Source of the DNA: Bombiscardovia nodaiensis
GTDB taxonomy: Bacteria; Actinomycetota; Actinomycetes; Actinomycetales; Bifidobacteriaceae
Direction of reading: 5' to 3'
NCBI GenBank assembly: GCA_033127725.1
Contig: AP026798.1
Span: 434,001 to 498,000, forward strand
DNA length: 64,000 nt
Shown: positions 47,719 to 55,770 of the stretch, piece after piece
Numbering within the stretch: the first letter of the stretch is position 1
Layout of the letters: each line of letters starts with the position of its first letter
Notes under the pieces: generated by a model
The model's input: only the letters and a program-made list of their open reading frames with translations
What the model was told of the DNA's origin: nothing
The model's database searches: none
Position numbers and translations under genes: made by a program

Positions 47719-48993
47719 TCAAAGGCCGAGCTTGACGGATCCCTTGCCGTAGCGGCCGCGTATGCTGTCGAGCGCCTGCTCGGCTTGGGCCAGTTGGGAG
47801 CGCTGTTGGGCGGCTGGCTCTGGCTTTTCCTCCTGCAAGATGTCGTCGAGAGAAGGCTGAATGGGCGTGTCTTCGGCCTTGCTTAGCCCGGAGCTACTGA
47901 CCCCGGCCAGGCGAATCAGGCGGGGCAACTCGCCCTTGGCAACCTGCTCATCGCTCATATACAGCATGGCCTTGAGCAGCTCCACGGCCTGAGGGTAGAT
48001 GGCGGCTGCAGAGTTAACTGGCACACGCAAAGTATGTGATTTTGTCATATATTTTAAGTCTTCAAAGCGCAGTTTAACGGTGATGGTCCGAGCCAGGAGG
48101 TCCCGCTTGCGCAGGCTGGAGGCCACTTCATCGGAGCACTGGCGCAAGAGGTTGCAGACGTCTTTCAGCGAAGTGGTGTCCTGCAAAAACGTACGCTCGG
48201 CCCCAATTGACTTTTCGGGTGTGTATGGGGTGACGGAGCGTTCGTCCAACCCGTGTGAGGCTAGGAAGAGCCCGTGAGCGGTGATGTGCGAGCCGGTGGC
48301 CTGCAAAAGCTCAGATTCGCTGTAGCGGCTCAGGGCTGCCACATCCTCAATGCCCCAGGCTTTCAGCCGTTTCTCCAGGGCCTGCCCTATGCCAGGTATG
48401 CCTCGCAAGGGCATGAGCTGCACGAATCGCGCCTGCTGGTCTTGGGGGATGAGGAGCATGCCGTCTGGCTTGGCGTTGGTGGAGGCCATTTTGGCGATGA
48501 GCTTGTTGCCGGCGATGCCCACCGAGCAGGTGACATGGAAGCGCTCGGCTACTTGCGCGCGAATCCAGCGGGCTATGTTGCTGGGCTGCCCCCACTGGCG
48601 TAGGGCTCCCGCCACGTTCATGTAGCACTCGTCAACGGAGACTTGCTCTACTTGGTCGGTGACGCGCGAGAAGACTTGCAGGAAGATTTGCGCGGAAATG
48701 GAACGATAGTAGCGCATGTCTACCGGTAGGAAGATGCCGTTCGGGCACAGGCGGCGGGCGCGGGTCACGGGCATGGCTGAGTTAATGCCGTACTTGCGGG
48801 CTTCGTAGGAGGCTGCCGAAACGACTGCGCGCGGGCCGGTGCCAATAATGAGCGGCTTGCCCTTGAGCTCAGGGTGTCGGGCCACCTCACAGGAGGCGTA
48901 GAAAGCGTCCATGTCAATATGCAGCACCACGCAGCCGGTCTCATCGCTGCCCCAGTCGCGCTTGGCGGCCGCCAATCTCGGTGCTGTGCTCAT
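47719..48993 (-). CDS. dinB: DNA polymerase IV (Y family)
   Basis: 424 residues. Translesion polymerase. Palm motifs with catalytic acids are LHIDMDAFYASCE near residue 26 and the SVDECYMNVAG region near residue 118; the fingers motif YEARKYGINSAMP and the little-finger domain follow. The C-terminus lacks a clear beta-clamp pentapeptide, but the tail is Gln-rich. No LexA box was found upstream. Confidence 0.92.
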   Translation of the reverse strand: MSTAPRLAAAKRDWGSDETGCVVLHIDMDAFYASCEVARHPELKGKPLIIGTGPRAVVSAASYEARKYGINSAMPVTRARRLCPNGIFLPVDMRYYRSISAQIFLQVFSRVTDQVEQVSVDECYMNVAGALRQWGQPSNIARWIRAQVAERFHVTCSVGIAGNKLIAKMASTNAKPDGMLLIPQDQQARFVQLMPLRGIPGIGQALEKRLKAWGIEDVAALSRYSESELLQATGSHITAHGLFLASHGLDERSVTPYTPEKSIGAERTFLQDTTSLKDVCNLLRQCSDEVASSLRKRDLLARTITVKLRFEDLKYMTKSHTLRVPVNSAAAIYPQAVELLKAMLYMSDEQVAKGELPRLIRLAGVSSSGLSKAEDTPIQPSLDDILQEEKPEPAAQQRSQLAQAEQALDSIRGRYGKGSVKLGL

Positions 48994-49173
48994 ACTCTTA
49001 TCCTAGTAGTTTTGTCCTAACTGCGGGCGCAGAGCTTAGCTGGCAGAGGAGCGGCTGTGCAACTGGGTGCGTCTGATCTGATCTGCAAAGGGCCAGAGGA
49101 CGGCGCGTCTGATCCGGGCTGGGTGATATGCTAATCACTTGTAGTCTCAGACAGTTAGTTCTGTTTGATACTC

Positions 49174-49260
49174 GGAGACGTGCCTGAGCGGCCGAAAGGG
49201 GCACCCTGCTAAGGTGTTGACTGTGCAAACGGTCCAGGAGTTCGAATCTCCTCGTCTCCG
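49174..49260 (+). tRNA. tRNA-Ser (GCT)
   Basis: 87 nt, class II with a long variable arm. Acceptor GGAGACG pairs with CGTCTCC, anticodon GCT at 49208-49210. Its last 17 bases are part of the duplicated att core, so this tRNA is the integration target and stays intact. Confidence 0.95.
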
Positions 49261-49261
49261 C
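49244..49261 (+). repeat. attL core
   Basis: GAATCTCCTCGTCTCCGC, the end of tRNA-Ser; identical to 55850-55867. Flanks differ on both sides, so the crossover core is at most these 18 bp. Confidence 0.9.
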
Positions 49262-49267
49262 AATAAG

Positions 49268-49299
49268 GGTTTCCAGATATTTTCTGGAAGCCCTTTTTT
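49268..49299 (+). terminator. Terminator after tRNA-Ser
   Basis: GGGTTTCCAGA pairs with TCTGGAAGCCC (one G-U) and is followed by TTTTTT. It lies inside the element, so the element supplies the terminator for the tRNA. Confidence 0.85.
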
Positions 49300-49385
49300 C
49301 ATGCGCTAATCGCTGGTATTCTGCCGTTTTGAGAGGGTTTTCGGCCCTTGTTGTTGTCCTTACGTTTCCTTCTGAAACCGTATAA

Positions 49386-49418
49386 TTAGGTGCTAGTTAG
49401 GTGCACATTTAGGTGCAC
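49386..49418 (+). repeat. Left arm-type integrase sites (three copies)
   Basis: TTAGGTGC occurs at 49386, 49397 and 49409, 11-12 bp apart; the same motif recurs twice near attR. Typical of tyrosine-integrase arm sites. Confidence 0.65.
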
Positions 49419-49438
49419 GCTTGTGGCGAGGAGGCAGC

Positions 49439-50746
49439 ATGGCGCGTAAGAAGGAACATCGTAGCGAATGGGGCACTATTATCACCAGGCGTAATGCTCG
49501 TGGGGAGGTCACGTCCTATCAGGCTCGATACACGAACCCACTTGACCCGCGTAAGCGCGTACAACGTAATTTCAAGCCCGACCAGAAACTGCGAGCTGCT
49601 AACTGGTTGGAGAGTGAGCATGAGTTGGTTCGCCGGTTTGAGTTGGGTCAGGCTCAATGGACGCATCCTTCCCAGCGTGAGCAAGCCGCTCAAGCCCGCG
49701 ACGTGCTCTTCAAGGACTATGCGCAGGACTATTTTGACCATTACCATGCCCCGGACGGCTCTGAGCTCTCAACGGCGAGTTACCGTAAGAAACAAGAGTG
49801 CGTACGTCATCTGATTGCCGCGTTCGGAACGAAGAGACTGACAGACCTGAGCACTAGTGATGTGGACGCATGGCTCAACACCAGCACGATTGGCCCCTAC
49901 GCACTCCATCGTAGCTATCAAACTCTGAAAGCAATCATGAAGCAGGCAGCTACGGCTACTCCCGAGGCTCCTGCCCTTATTGAACACTCGCCTTGCATCC
50001 ACGCCAGCCCTAAGCTGCCTCGCTCCCGGCAAGCCACCATTCCCCCTGCTACGATGCAGGAACTAGAAGCCATATACCAGGCCATGCCTGACTACAGTCG
50101 TATCGCCGTTTACCTGTCTGCTGTGTTTGGTTTACGAATTGGCGAGGTGTGTGCTCTGCAACGCCAAGACTTCGACTTCACCCGCCTGGTACTGCACGTT
50201 CGTCACTCTGTGGGCCGAGGCCCAGGAGACACCGGCCAGCTCCTCCTCAAGGCCACCAAGACCGACACCAGTAACGCCGACCTGCCTATCCCGCAGGCCT
50301 TCGTGCCCATGCTTCAAGAGCATCTGAAAGCGTATTGCAAGCCAGGCCCAGAAGCCATGGTCGTTCCTGCTGCCTCTGGCGGTATCATGAGCACCGGCAC
50401 CCTCCGCCAACAGTTCGACCAGGCCAAGCAAGCCGCTCACCGGCCTGACCTGCACTTCCACACCCTGCGAGCCACGGCTATCACCGCTGCCGCTCAAACT
50501 GGTGCCTCTCCCAAGGAAACTCAACGGTTCGGCCGTCACGCCGACCCTGAGATAAGCCTGGCCCTCTACCAGCGTGCCACCGATGATGGCGAACGCCGAG
50601 TAGCCGACAACGTCTTCAAAGCCATCGTCTCCCCACCCCGCACCCGCGAAGTGGTCAAGGCTGAGCGTGACCAGGCTGCGAAAGAGTTGGAAGCCCTACA
50701 GCAGCTGCTAGCAGCGTTAGATGAGGAACTCGCTGGCTTGCAATAG
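49439..50746 (+). CDS. int: Tyrosine site-specific integrase
   Basis: 435 residues. An N-terminal arm-binding domain, a SAM-like core-binding domain (about residues 88-180) and a catalytic domain. The catalytic set is complete: R233 (GLRIGE), H341 and R344 (HTLR), H367 (GRHADPE) and nucleophile Y377 (ALYQRA). ATG 49439 follows GCGAGGAGG. A Glu-rich coiled tail follows the nucleophile. It lies next to attL and drives integration at tRNA-Ser. Confidence 0.93.
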   Translation: MARKKEHRSEWGTIITRRNARGEVTSYQARYTNPLDPRKRVQRNFKPDQKLRAANWLESEHELVRRFELGQAQWTHPSQREQAAQARDVLFKDYAQDYFDHYHAPDGSELSTASYRKKQECVRHLIAAFGTKRLTDLSTSDVDAWLNTSTIGPYALHRSYQTLKAIMKQAATATPEAPALIEHSPCIHASPKLPRSRQATIPPATMQELEAIYQAMPDYSRIAVYLSAVFGLRIGEVCALQRQDFDFTRLVLHVRHSVGRGPGDTGQLLLKATKTDTSNADLPIPQAFVPMLQEHLKAYCKPGPEAMVVPAASGGIMSTGTLRQQFDQAKQAAHRPDLHFHTLRATAITAAAQTGASPKETQRFGRHADPEISLALYQRATDDGERRVADNVFKAIVSPPRTREVVKAERDQAAKELEALQQLLAALDEELAGLQ

Positions 50747-51173
50747 CCAATCCTTGTAGTGGTTTTGCACTCATAGCGCGACAGTAAACACGCCGATGAG
50801 CCAAAATAGTGAGTCAATTATATGTGAGTTACATCACATTTTGTTGCGCTTGGAAACCACTGTTCTGTTCTTGTCTGGCTGCTGAGAACGTGTTTAAAAT
50901 TCGTTTTTTCTTCTTTTCTGATGAAGAGTTCATCAAGTAGCAATTTCTTAGACACGTTCACAGAATTATTTTTCGTTGACCACCTTTGAACCTTTGCCTT
51001 CGAGCCCGTTCGAAGAGGTCATAATGCGCATGATTGAGCCCCAAATGGCCCTTTTATCTTGATACTATATGAGTACCTTCTCGCTGAGAAGGCAATCGCC
51101 CCCCGAGCTGGCACTTGGGAGGCGGTTAGTAACAATCAACAGTGTGGAACAATCCGCACTAGTGAGGTTCCAA
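50747..51173. other. Gene-free stretch between int and xis-like gene
   Basis: AT-rich compared with its surroundings, with a short dyad GTGA-GTTACA-TCAC (50825-50838) and TTCGA-N6-TCGAA (51000-51015). An open frame begins at ATG 51069 in frame with the excisionase-like gene, but no ribosome-binding site precedes it. Probably regulatory. Confidence 0.4.
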
Positions 51174-51371
51174 ATGAATAATATCAAATATGCAGGTCAA
51201 CTGCCTAAACTACTAACAATACAAGAAGCCTGCGAGCAACTCCACTGTTCGCGTTCGTATATCGAGAAGCTACTCTACTCCGGAAGGCTTCGATATTTTA
51301 AGCCTACAAAGCGGCATGTTTTAATCGAGACTGCTTCAGTTGAGGCCCTATTAAAGGGGGCCCGTCGATGA
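51174..51371 (+). CDS. Excisionase-like helix-turn-helix protein
   Basis: 65 residues with a MerR/excisionase-type winged helix-turn-helix: LLTIQEACEQLHCSRSYIEKL, then GRLRYFKPTKRHVLIE. Such proteins direct integrases toward excision. ATG 51174 follows TGAGG at good spacing; a longer start at 51069 is possible. The stop overlaps the next gene (ATGA). Confidence 0.7.
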   Translation: MNNIKYAGQLPKLLTIQEACEQLHCSRSYIEKLLYSGRLRYFKPTKRHVLIETASVEALLKGARR

Positions 51372-51739
51372 GTGTACTTGCGCTAAATGTCAAGCTGGCA
51401 GACTTATCGGCAGCGCTGCTAGTACTCCGAGCTCCAGCTCCGCTCATGATTCGCGACAAGGCTGGCAAGCCGGGCACTGAGCAGCGAGTTCGTGATGGCA
51501 AGCCGTTGTTCGCCGTCACGGTATGCTTCCCCTCGCGCAGTTTCGATGGTGACGAGCTCGTGCCGGTCTCGGTCAAGGTGCCGCTGAGCGCTGAGGAAGC
51601 CGACGCAGTCCAGACGGGCTCGCGTGTGATCCTGCATGACCCTTCATTGAGCTCGGGCGAGTTTCGCGGCAACGCTTTTCTTGCTTTCAGCGCGGTCGGC
51701 TTAGAGCTTGCTGACGGTGATGGAACGGTGAGCTTGTGA
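51368..51739 (+). CDS. Unknown beta-rich protein of the element
   Basis: 123 residues, no recognised domain. The pattern alternates hydrophobic strands with turns (LFAVTVCFPS, VSVKVPL, GSRVILHD, then a C-terminal SAVGLELAD strand), which is compatible with an OB-type fold. Its place between xis and rep would suit a single-stranded DNA-binding protein for rolling-circle replication; that is only inference. Start and stop overlap both neighbours. Confidence 0.55.
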   Translation: MSVLALNVKLADLSAALLVLRAPAPLMIRDKAGKPGTEQRVRDGKPLFAVTVCFPSRSFDGDELVPVSVKVPLSAEEADAVQTGSRVILHDPSLSSGEFRGNAFLAFSAVGLELADGDGTVSL

Positions 51740-52293
51740 GTGCCGGGCTAAATAGGGTGCCGCTGTATGGCGAGCCCGTGTATGAGCCGGGAGCAGTAGT
51801 GGACTATGTGCTCAATCATGTACAACCAACGAACTCGTATGAAGTTGAGATTGTCGAGGCGGCTAGAGCAGTGTCCTGTTTTTATGCTCGCTTTATTGTA
51901 CCAAGCCTGCAAGCTACGGTCGCTCCGCTCCAGTTATCACTGTTTGCAGTGTTGAACAGACAGTATGAAGAGCTGGGGCTAATGCTTTCTGACTTTCCGG
52001 ATAGCTGGTACATGCGATTCGAAGAGGTCTCAGCTGACCCGCTCAGTGGTAGTCTCCGGGTCATCATTCGTCCGGACGCGCATTTCTCTATCGAGGAGTT
52101 TGCTCGCATTATCCAGCGCATTCAGCCAACTCTGCCGGTGGGCTTCCGCCTAGCGCCGACTGATGACTTCCGCCGCTTGCAGATGCTGTCGGTGCGGGGT
52201 CGTGACGGCCAGCCCACACTCAACCCGGAGATGTTGCGGCAATACAGATTCCTGCTGGCCCGCCTGCAACGATTGTGGAATCAACGCCAATAG
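51736..52293 (+). CDS. Unknown protein of the element
   Basis: 185 residues; GTG at 51736 overlaps the preceding TGA. No domain recognised. Mixed alpha/beta pattern with a predicted helix pair in the C-terminal third (PEMLRQYRFLLARLQRLW). It is the last gene before the replication origin and is coupled to the two genes upstream. Confidence 0.55.
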   Translation: MSAGLNRVPLYGEPVYEPGAVVDYVLNHVQPTNSYEVEIVEAARAVSCFYARFIVPSLQATVAPLQLSLFAVLNRQYEELGLMLSDFPDSWYMRFEEVSADPLSGSLRVIIRPDAHFSIEEFARIIQRIQPTLPVGFRLAPTDDFRRLQMLSVRGRDGQPTLNPEMLRQYRFLLARLQRLWNQRQ

Positions 52294-52326
52294 TCTAGCA
52301 CGGTGACCCCTGCAGGGTGCACTTGA

Positions 52327-52453
52327 GGTAGCTACCCACGCCGATAGCCCCGAAGGGGCGAAGGTTGGGTGCGTTCCGATGGTCTCCCGCACGGGTCGCC
52401 GGCCGCCTTGGCGGCTTGAACGGTTGAACTGCTGGCAGCCTTAGGGCTGCCAG
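52327..52453. repeat. Cluster of small dyads next to the origin
   Basis: Palindrome GGTAGCTACC (52327-52336); hairpins GCCCC-GAA-GGGGC (52347-52359), GCCGCC-TT-GGCGGC (52402-52415) and CTGGCAGCC-TTAG-GGCTGCCAG (52432-52453); and an adjacent direct repeat TTGAACGG/TTGAACTG (52416-52431) that is a candidate Rep-binding iteron pair. Confidence 0.6.
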
Positions 52454-52458
52454 CCCCT

Positions 52459-52489
52459 GGGGTGGGGGCATAGTATTACCCCCTACCCC
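52459..52489 (+). other. Rolling-circle origin: TAGTATTAC stem-loop
   Basis: GGGGT-GGGGG (52459-52468) pairs with CCCCC-T-ACCCC (52479-52489) with one bulged T. The 10-nt loop plus first stem base carries TAGTATTAC at 52471-52479. This is the exact circovirus nonanucleotide, in the same apical position, where the cognate Rep nicks TAGTATT/AC. It lies 119 bp before rep. Confidence 0.88.
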
Positions 52490-52555
52490 TGTATCTTGTA
52501 GCAAACCCTTCCTATATCCAGTCGGCAGTAGGCCTTCAGCCTCACCGACCATCCA

Positions 52556-52582
52556 GTCGCAGCCTGTCGCACACCTGTCGCA
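52556..52582 (+). repeat. Phased GTCGCA repeats before rep
   Basis: GTCGCA at 52556, 52566 and 52577 (10-11 bp apart, about one helical turn), just before the rep start. Possible Rep-binding iterons or a rep autoregulatory operator. Confidence 0.5.
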
Positions 52583-52607
52583 GGCATTCAATAACGAAAG
52601 CACTTTT

Positions 52608-53810
52608 ATGACTTCATCCCACTCAACCACCCCGGCTACGACCGAGGGTAAACCCAGCAATCCTCACTCCTCCCAGTCTCGCGGCTGGATGCTAACCATC
52701 CCCGAACAGCCAACGAAACCCGACCCCGACAACCCGCTAGGCCCTCGCCTCCCTGACGGCGACCCACGCACCGAGCAAGACTTAGTGACCGCATTCGGCA
52801 ATTGGCCTTGGTGCGGGCAAATAGAGCAGGGCGACGAGACCGGCTATAGGCATTTTCAGCTCTGGATGGAAACTCCCTCGCCTAAACGCTTCACCACAGT
52901 GAAAACCCGTCTCGCCCAAGCTGGCATGTCTGACGCTCACATTGAGGCACGCTGGGGTACGAAAGCCCAAGCCTTCGCTTACGTGACCAAGGACAACACC
53001 AGGGTTAAAGGCCCCTTCATGCACGGCCTATCTGAGGCTGACGCGCTATCTCAGCCCGGCGCTCGTACCGACCTCGCCGCACTCCAGGAAGCCGTGGACT
53101 CTGGTATGAATTACCGGCAAATACTAGGCGACCGTGAACTGGCAGCCTACGCTGCTCACTGCACGAACTGGCTGCACCAAATCATCGAAGCACGCCGCTT
53201 TGCCCTCTACGGCACCACCGACCGCGAAGTGGAAGTCCACTACCTAGTCGGCCCTTCAGGCTGTGGCAAAACCAGCAGCCTACGCGCCTACTACCCCAGC
53301 GAAGACATCTACCGTGTTAGCGAATACGTGCGCGACCCCTTCGAATCATACGACGGCCAAAAAGTGCTCATTTTGGACGAGTTCGCCGGTCAGCTCTCTT
53401 TAGACATCCTGCTCAACATTTGCGACCGCTATCCCCTCCAACTTCCAGCCCGTTACGCCAATCATATAGCTTGCTTCGACACCGTCTGGCTGGTCAGCAA
53501 CGTGAAACCAAACTCTCTATATACTAGCGATGACATTGCCCGACGTGATGCCCTCAACCGAAGAATTGGACCCTTCATCACCCTCGAAACCTTCTTCGGC
53601 TATGTCGAGAGCGAGCACACCAATTTCCTCATGATTGCCGCCAATAAAGGCCAAACCCCAACCGAAGCCGAGGCAGCATGGAACACCTTGCACCCCTACC
53701 AAGGCACACAAACCCGCCTAGCCGAGCACATGCGAAAACTCGACCCAGACTACAAGCCAGAACCAGAAACCGACCTCACCAACCTCATCGACACCGACAC
53801 CACCCTGTAA
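52608..53810 (+). CDS. rep: CRESS-DNA-virus-type replication initiator (HUH + SF3)
   Basis: 400 residues. The HUH endonuclease domain has motif I WMLTIPE (27-33), motif II HFQLW (H82, Q84; the H-x-Q form of circovirus-like Reps) and motif III YVTK with catalytic Y125. The superfamily 3 helicase follows: Walker A GPSGCGKTSS (215-224), Walker B VLILDEF (253-259), motif C WLVSN (294-298) and an arginine-finger region RRDALNRR. The same two-domain layout is seen in circovirus and geminivirus Reps and in bacterial pCRESS plasmids. It should nick the TAGTATTAC loop upstream. No strong ribosome-binding site precedes ATG 52608. Confidence 0.92.
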   Translation: MTSSHSTTPATTEGKPSNPHSSQSRGWMLTIPEQPTKPDPDNPLGPRLPDGDPRTEQDLVTAFGNWPWCGQIEQGDETGYRHFQLWMETPSPKRFTTVKTRLAQAGMSDAHIEARWGTKAQAFAYVTKDNTRVKGPFMHGLSEADALSQPGARTDLAALQEAVDSGMNYRQILGDRELAAYAAHCTNWLHQIIEARRFALYGTTDREVEVHYLVGPSGCGKTSSLRAYYPSEDIYRVSEYVRDPFESYDGQKVLILDEFAGQLSLDILLNICDRYPLQLPARYANHIACFDTVWLVSNVKPNSLYTSDDIARRDALNRRIGPFITLETFFGYVESEHTNFLMIAANKGQTPTEAEAAWNTLHPYQGTQTRLAEHMRKLDPDYKPEPETDLTNLIDTDTTL

Positions 53811-53827
53811 CCAACAATCCGAAAGCT

Positions 53828-54200
53828 ACTCAAATCTATTCAGTTATACAAGGTAAGTAGCTGCCATCCCCCAGTACCGATAATCCGTAGAATCCTAATG
53901 GCAGCTACAAGAGTTAGGAGTGGCCACATCAGACACTTTCAATAACCCGTCGAGTTTAACATGACCACTCAAATTTATTTAGTTATAAAATGTAAGTAGC
54001 TGTTATCTTTTCAGCATAATAACCCGAAGTCAATGAAAACAGCTACAAGAGTTAAGGAGTGGCCAGACCCCCTTTAGCTAATAAACCCAAGAATGCACAT
54101 GACCACTCAAATCTATTCAGTTGTAAATGATAAGTAGCTGCTATCACTGAATAGTAATATTCTATAAAGGTTAAAAGCAGCTACTTAAATTTCAGTTATA
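53828..54200 (+). repeat. Three tandem ~138-bp repeats with covarying hairpins
   Basis: Units begin ACTCAAATYTATTYAGTTRTA at 53828, 53967 and 54105. Each contains GTAGCTG..CAGCTAC arms (53857/53908, 53996/54046, 54134/54184) whose next two stem bases are CC/GG, TT/AA and CT/AG, so pairing survives sequence change. The first two units end in GAGTTA(A)GGAGTGGCCA, which can pair with the TGACCACTC that opens the next unit. AT-rich boxes like TTATAC precede each hairpin. A truncated fourth box follows at 54185-54200. No gene is supported in 53811-54255. Confidence 0.85.
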
Positions 54201-54255
54201 CTATCTCACATGTTTATACAGGTCAATAAAATAACTCTTGAACATATCATAGTTA

Positions 54256-55320
54256 CTAGAAGCAGTAAGACGGATGGTCTTTGCACATTTGAGGTGCATT
54301 ATTATAAGAATCCTGTATTGACTGCTTCATCTTAGCTAATGCATCGTTGAACTCAGACTCTGAAAGCATACCCGGAAGTTGGGATTGCTGTTGCTGCTGG
54401 GGCGCGGGGGCGGCTTGCTGCTGGCGTTGGGGAGCGGGGCTGGAATACCCGGAGGAACGATACTGGGGAGCGTAGCTTGATTGCTGGCGTGCTTGGGTGG
54501 CTTGTGCAGCCTGTGCTTGAGCTGCGGCTTGGGCTTCGGCTGCGGCCTGAGCATCTGCATCGGCTTTAGCCTTCATTGAATCGTTCACTGCCTGCATCTG
54601 CTCATTCACTGTAGCAGTAGCCTTCTGCGTGTCAGCCACGGAGACACCAGCCTTAGACTGAATACCCTTGCCCTGTGTGACAGCCGTATTGAGCGCGTCA
54701 CGAGTAGCAGGATTAGCTACCTTGCCCTCGGAGTCTGTGAACAACTTCTCACCAGCAGCTACCGCATCAGCAAGCGCTTTCTGAACATCAGCCAACGCCT
54801 TAGCATCCCTCGACTTAATGACCGCCTGCTCAGCCGCTACTAGGCTACTGGTAGCCTTCTCAGCGTTCTTCTTGTCCGTCGTGTAATACCCAGCGGCCTC
54901 ATTCACCTTCCACAACAGCCAACGGTTCGGCTCCTGCTTCGTGACGCCCGTTTCCCGGGTAGCCGTGTCGAGCGCCTGTTTCAACTGGTCAAGGGTCTTC
55001 GCATCCTGCACCTGTTCAGGCTTCGTCTCCGACTGCAACTGCTTCGCCTTAGCTGCTTCCTTCGTAAGCGAGGAGTCCGCTGTGCGAGCCGCCTGATAAT
55101 CAGTATCGATTCCGTTGTACCTCATTGCCGTGGGCACACAATACCCAACAATAAGCGCTACCAACACCACCAGAGCACACACCACGATAACCACACGCCT
55201 GCGACCCTTCACAGCCTTATCAGACCGCTCAACCGTCTCAGCCATCTCAACACCCTGCTCGGTGGCCTTACCCCCCTCATGAGACCCCTCACCCAACGGA
55301 GACCGCTTCGCCTTAGCCAT
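54256..55320 (-). CDS. Membrane-anchored protein with long extracellular helical region
   Basis: 354 residues. A charged cytoplasmic N-terminus (about 40), one membrane segment (VVIVVCALVVLVALIVGYCV, about residues 43-62), then an Ala/Lys/Gln-rich, largely helical region of about 200 residues, a Gln/Pro-rich spacer and a C-terminal piece containing two Cys (QMCKDHPSYCF). No domain recognised. It is the element's only minus-strand gene and faces an XRE regulator across a palindromic operator; it may be a cargo function. Confidence 0.6.
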   Translation of the reverse strand: MAKAKRSPLGEGSHEGGKATEQGVEMAETVERSDKAVKGRRRVVIVVCALVVLVALIVGYCVPTAMRYNGIDTDYQAARTADSSLTKEAAKAKQLQSETKPEQVQDAKTLDQLKQALDTATRETGVTKQEPNRWLLWKVNEAAGYYTTDKKNAEKATSSLVAAEQAVIKSRDAKALADVQKALADAVAAGEKLFTDSEGKVANPATRDALNTAVTQGKGIQSKAGVSVADTQKATATVNEQMQAVNDSMKAKADADAQAAAEAQAAAQAQAAQATQARQQSSYAPQYRSSGYSSPAPQRQQQAAPAPQQQQQSQLPGMLSESEFNDALAKMKQSIQDSYNNAPQMCKDHPSYCF

Positions 55321-55404
55321 AACCCTTGCCCCTTCGCTCTGTGCAGATACGAGCCTACACGCTGCTCTACACATAGTAATCGGTAAAGCCCTACACAATA
55401 TGGT

Positions 55405-55414
55405 TTACCGGTAA
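55405..55414. promoter_or_regulatory. Palindromic operator between membrane protein and XRE
   Basis: TTACCGGTAA is a perfect palindrome; a partial copy CGGTAAAGCC lies at 55381, opposite GGTTTACCGG. Likely the XRE protein's binding site. Confidence 0.55.
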
Positions 55415-55416
55415 GG

Positions 55417-55445
55417 CTGGACGATAGGTGTCCATCACCTACCTT
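55417..55445 (+). promoter_or_regulatory. Promoter of the XRE gene, leaderless
   Basis: CTGGAC (55417-55422), 17-bp spacer, TACCTT (55440-55445), then 6 nt to ATG 55452. Confidence 0.5.
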
Positions 55446-55451
55446 GGCCTC

Positions 55452-55739
55452 ATGCCACACACACCACAACCAGCAGAATGGGCCAACTACGCCAAACAAC
55501 TCGGCCTCAACATCCAACGACGCCGCAACGAACTCGGCCTCAGCCAAGAACACGTCGCCTACAACGCCAACCTCTCCCGCTTTTCCTACCAACAACTCGA
55601 AAAAGGTCAATCACGACCAGGCCCAAACGGCACCCCGGCCAACCCCAGCCTCCTCAACATCATGGCCATAGCCCAAGTCCTCAACACCACCCTCGACCAA
55701 CTCCTACCCCAACCCTGGCCCGACCTACACGCCAAATGA
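55452..55739 (+). CDS. XRE-family transcriptional regulator
   Basis: 95 residues: a helix-turn-helix of the Cro/C1 type (LGLNIQRRRNELGLSQEHVAY, then NLSRFSYQQLEKG) followed by a helical tail (NIMAIAQVLNTTLDQLL). Probably controls the divergent membrane-protein gene and itself. The start is ATG 55452; an upstream GTG at 55428 is the alternative. Its codons use C at third positions very heavily. Confidence 0.82.
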   Translation: MPHTPQPAEWANYAKQLGLNIQRRRNELGLSQEHVAYNANLSRFSYQQLEKGQSRPGPNGTPANPSLLNIMAIAQVLNTTLDQLLPQPWPDLHAK

Positions 55740-55770
55740 GCCCATACCAAGCCACACAATTCCATATTAT

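Noticed and set aside
53899..54090. Two short open frames (14-15 codons) starting in the repeats
   Set aside because: They differ in length and composition, while the stems covary; structure explains the conservation better than coding.
53828..54200. Tandem repeats as a CRISPR array
   Set aside because: Units of 138 bp with diverged arms and no unique spacers between short identical repeats, and no cas genes nearby.
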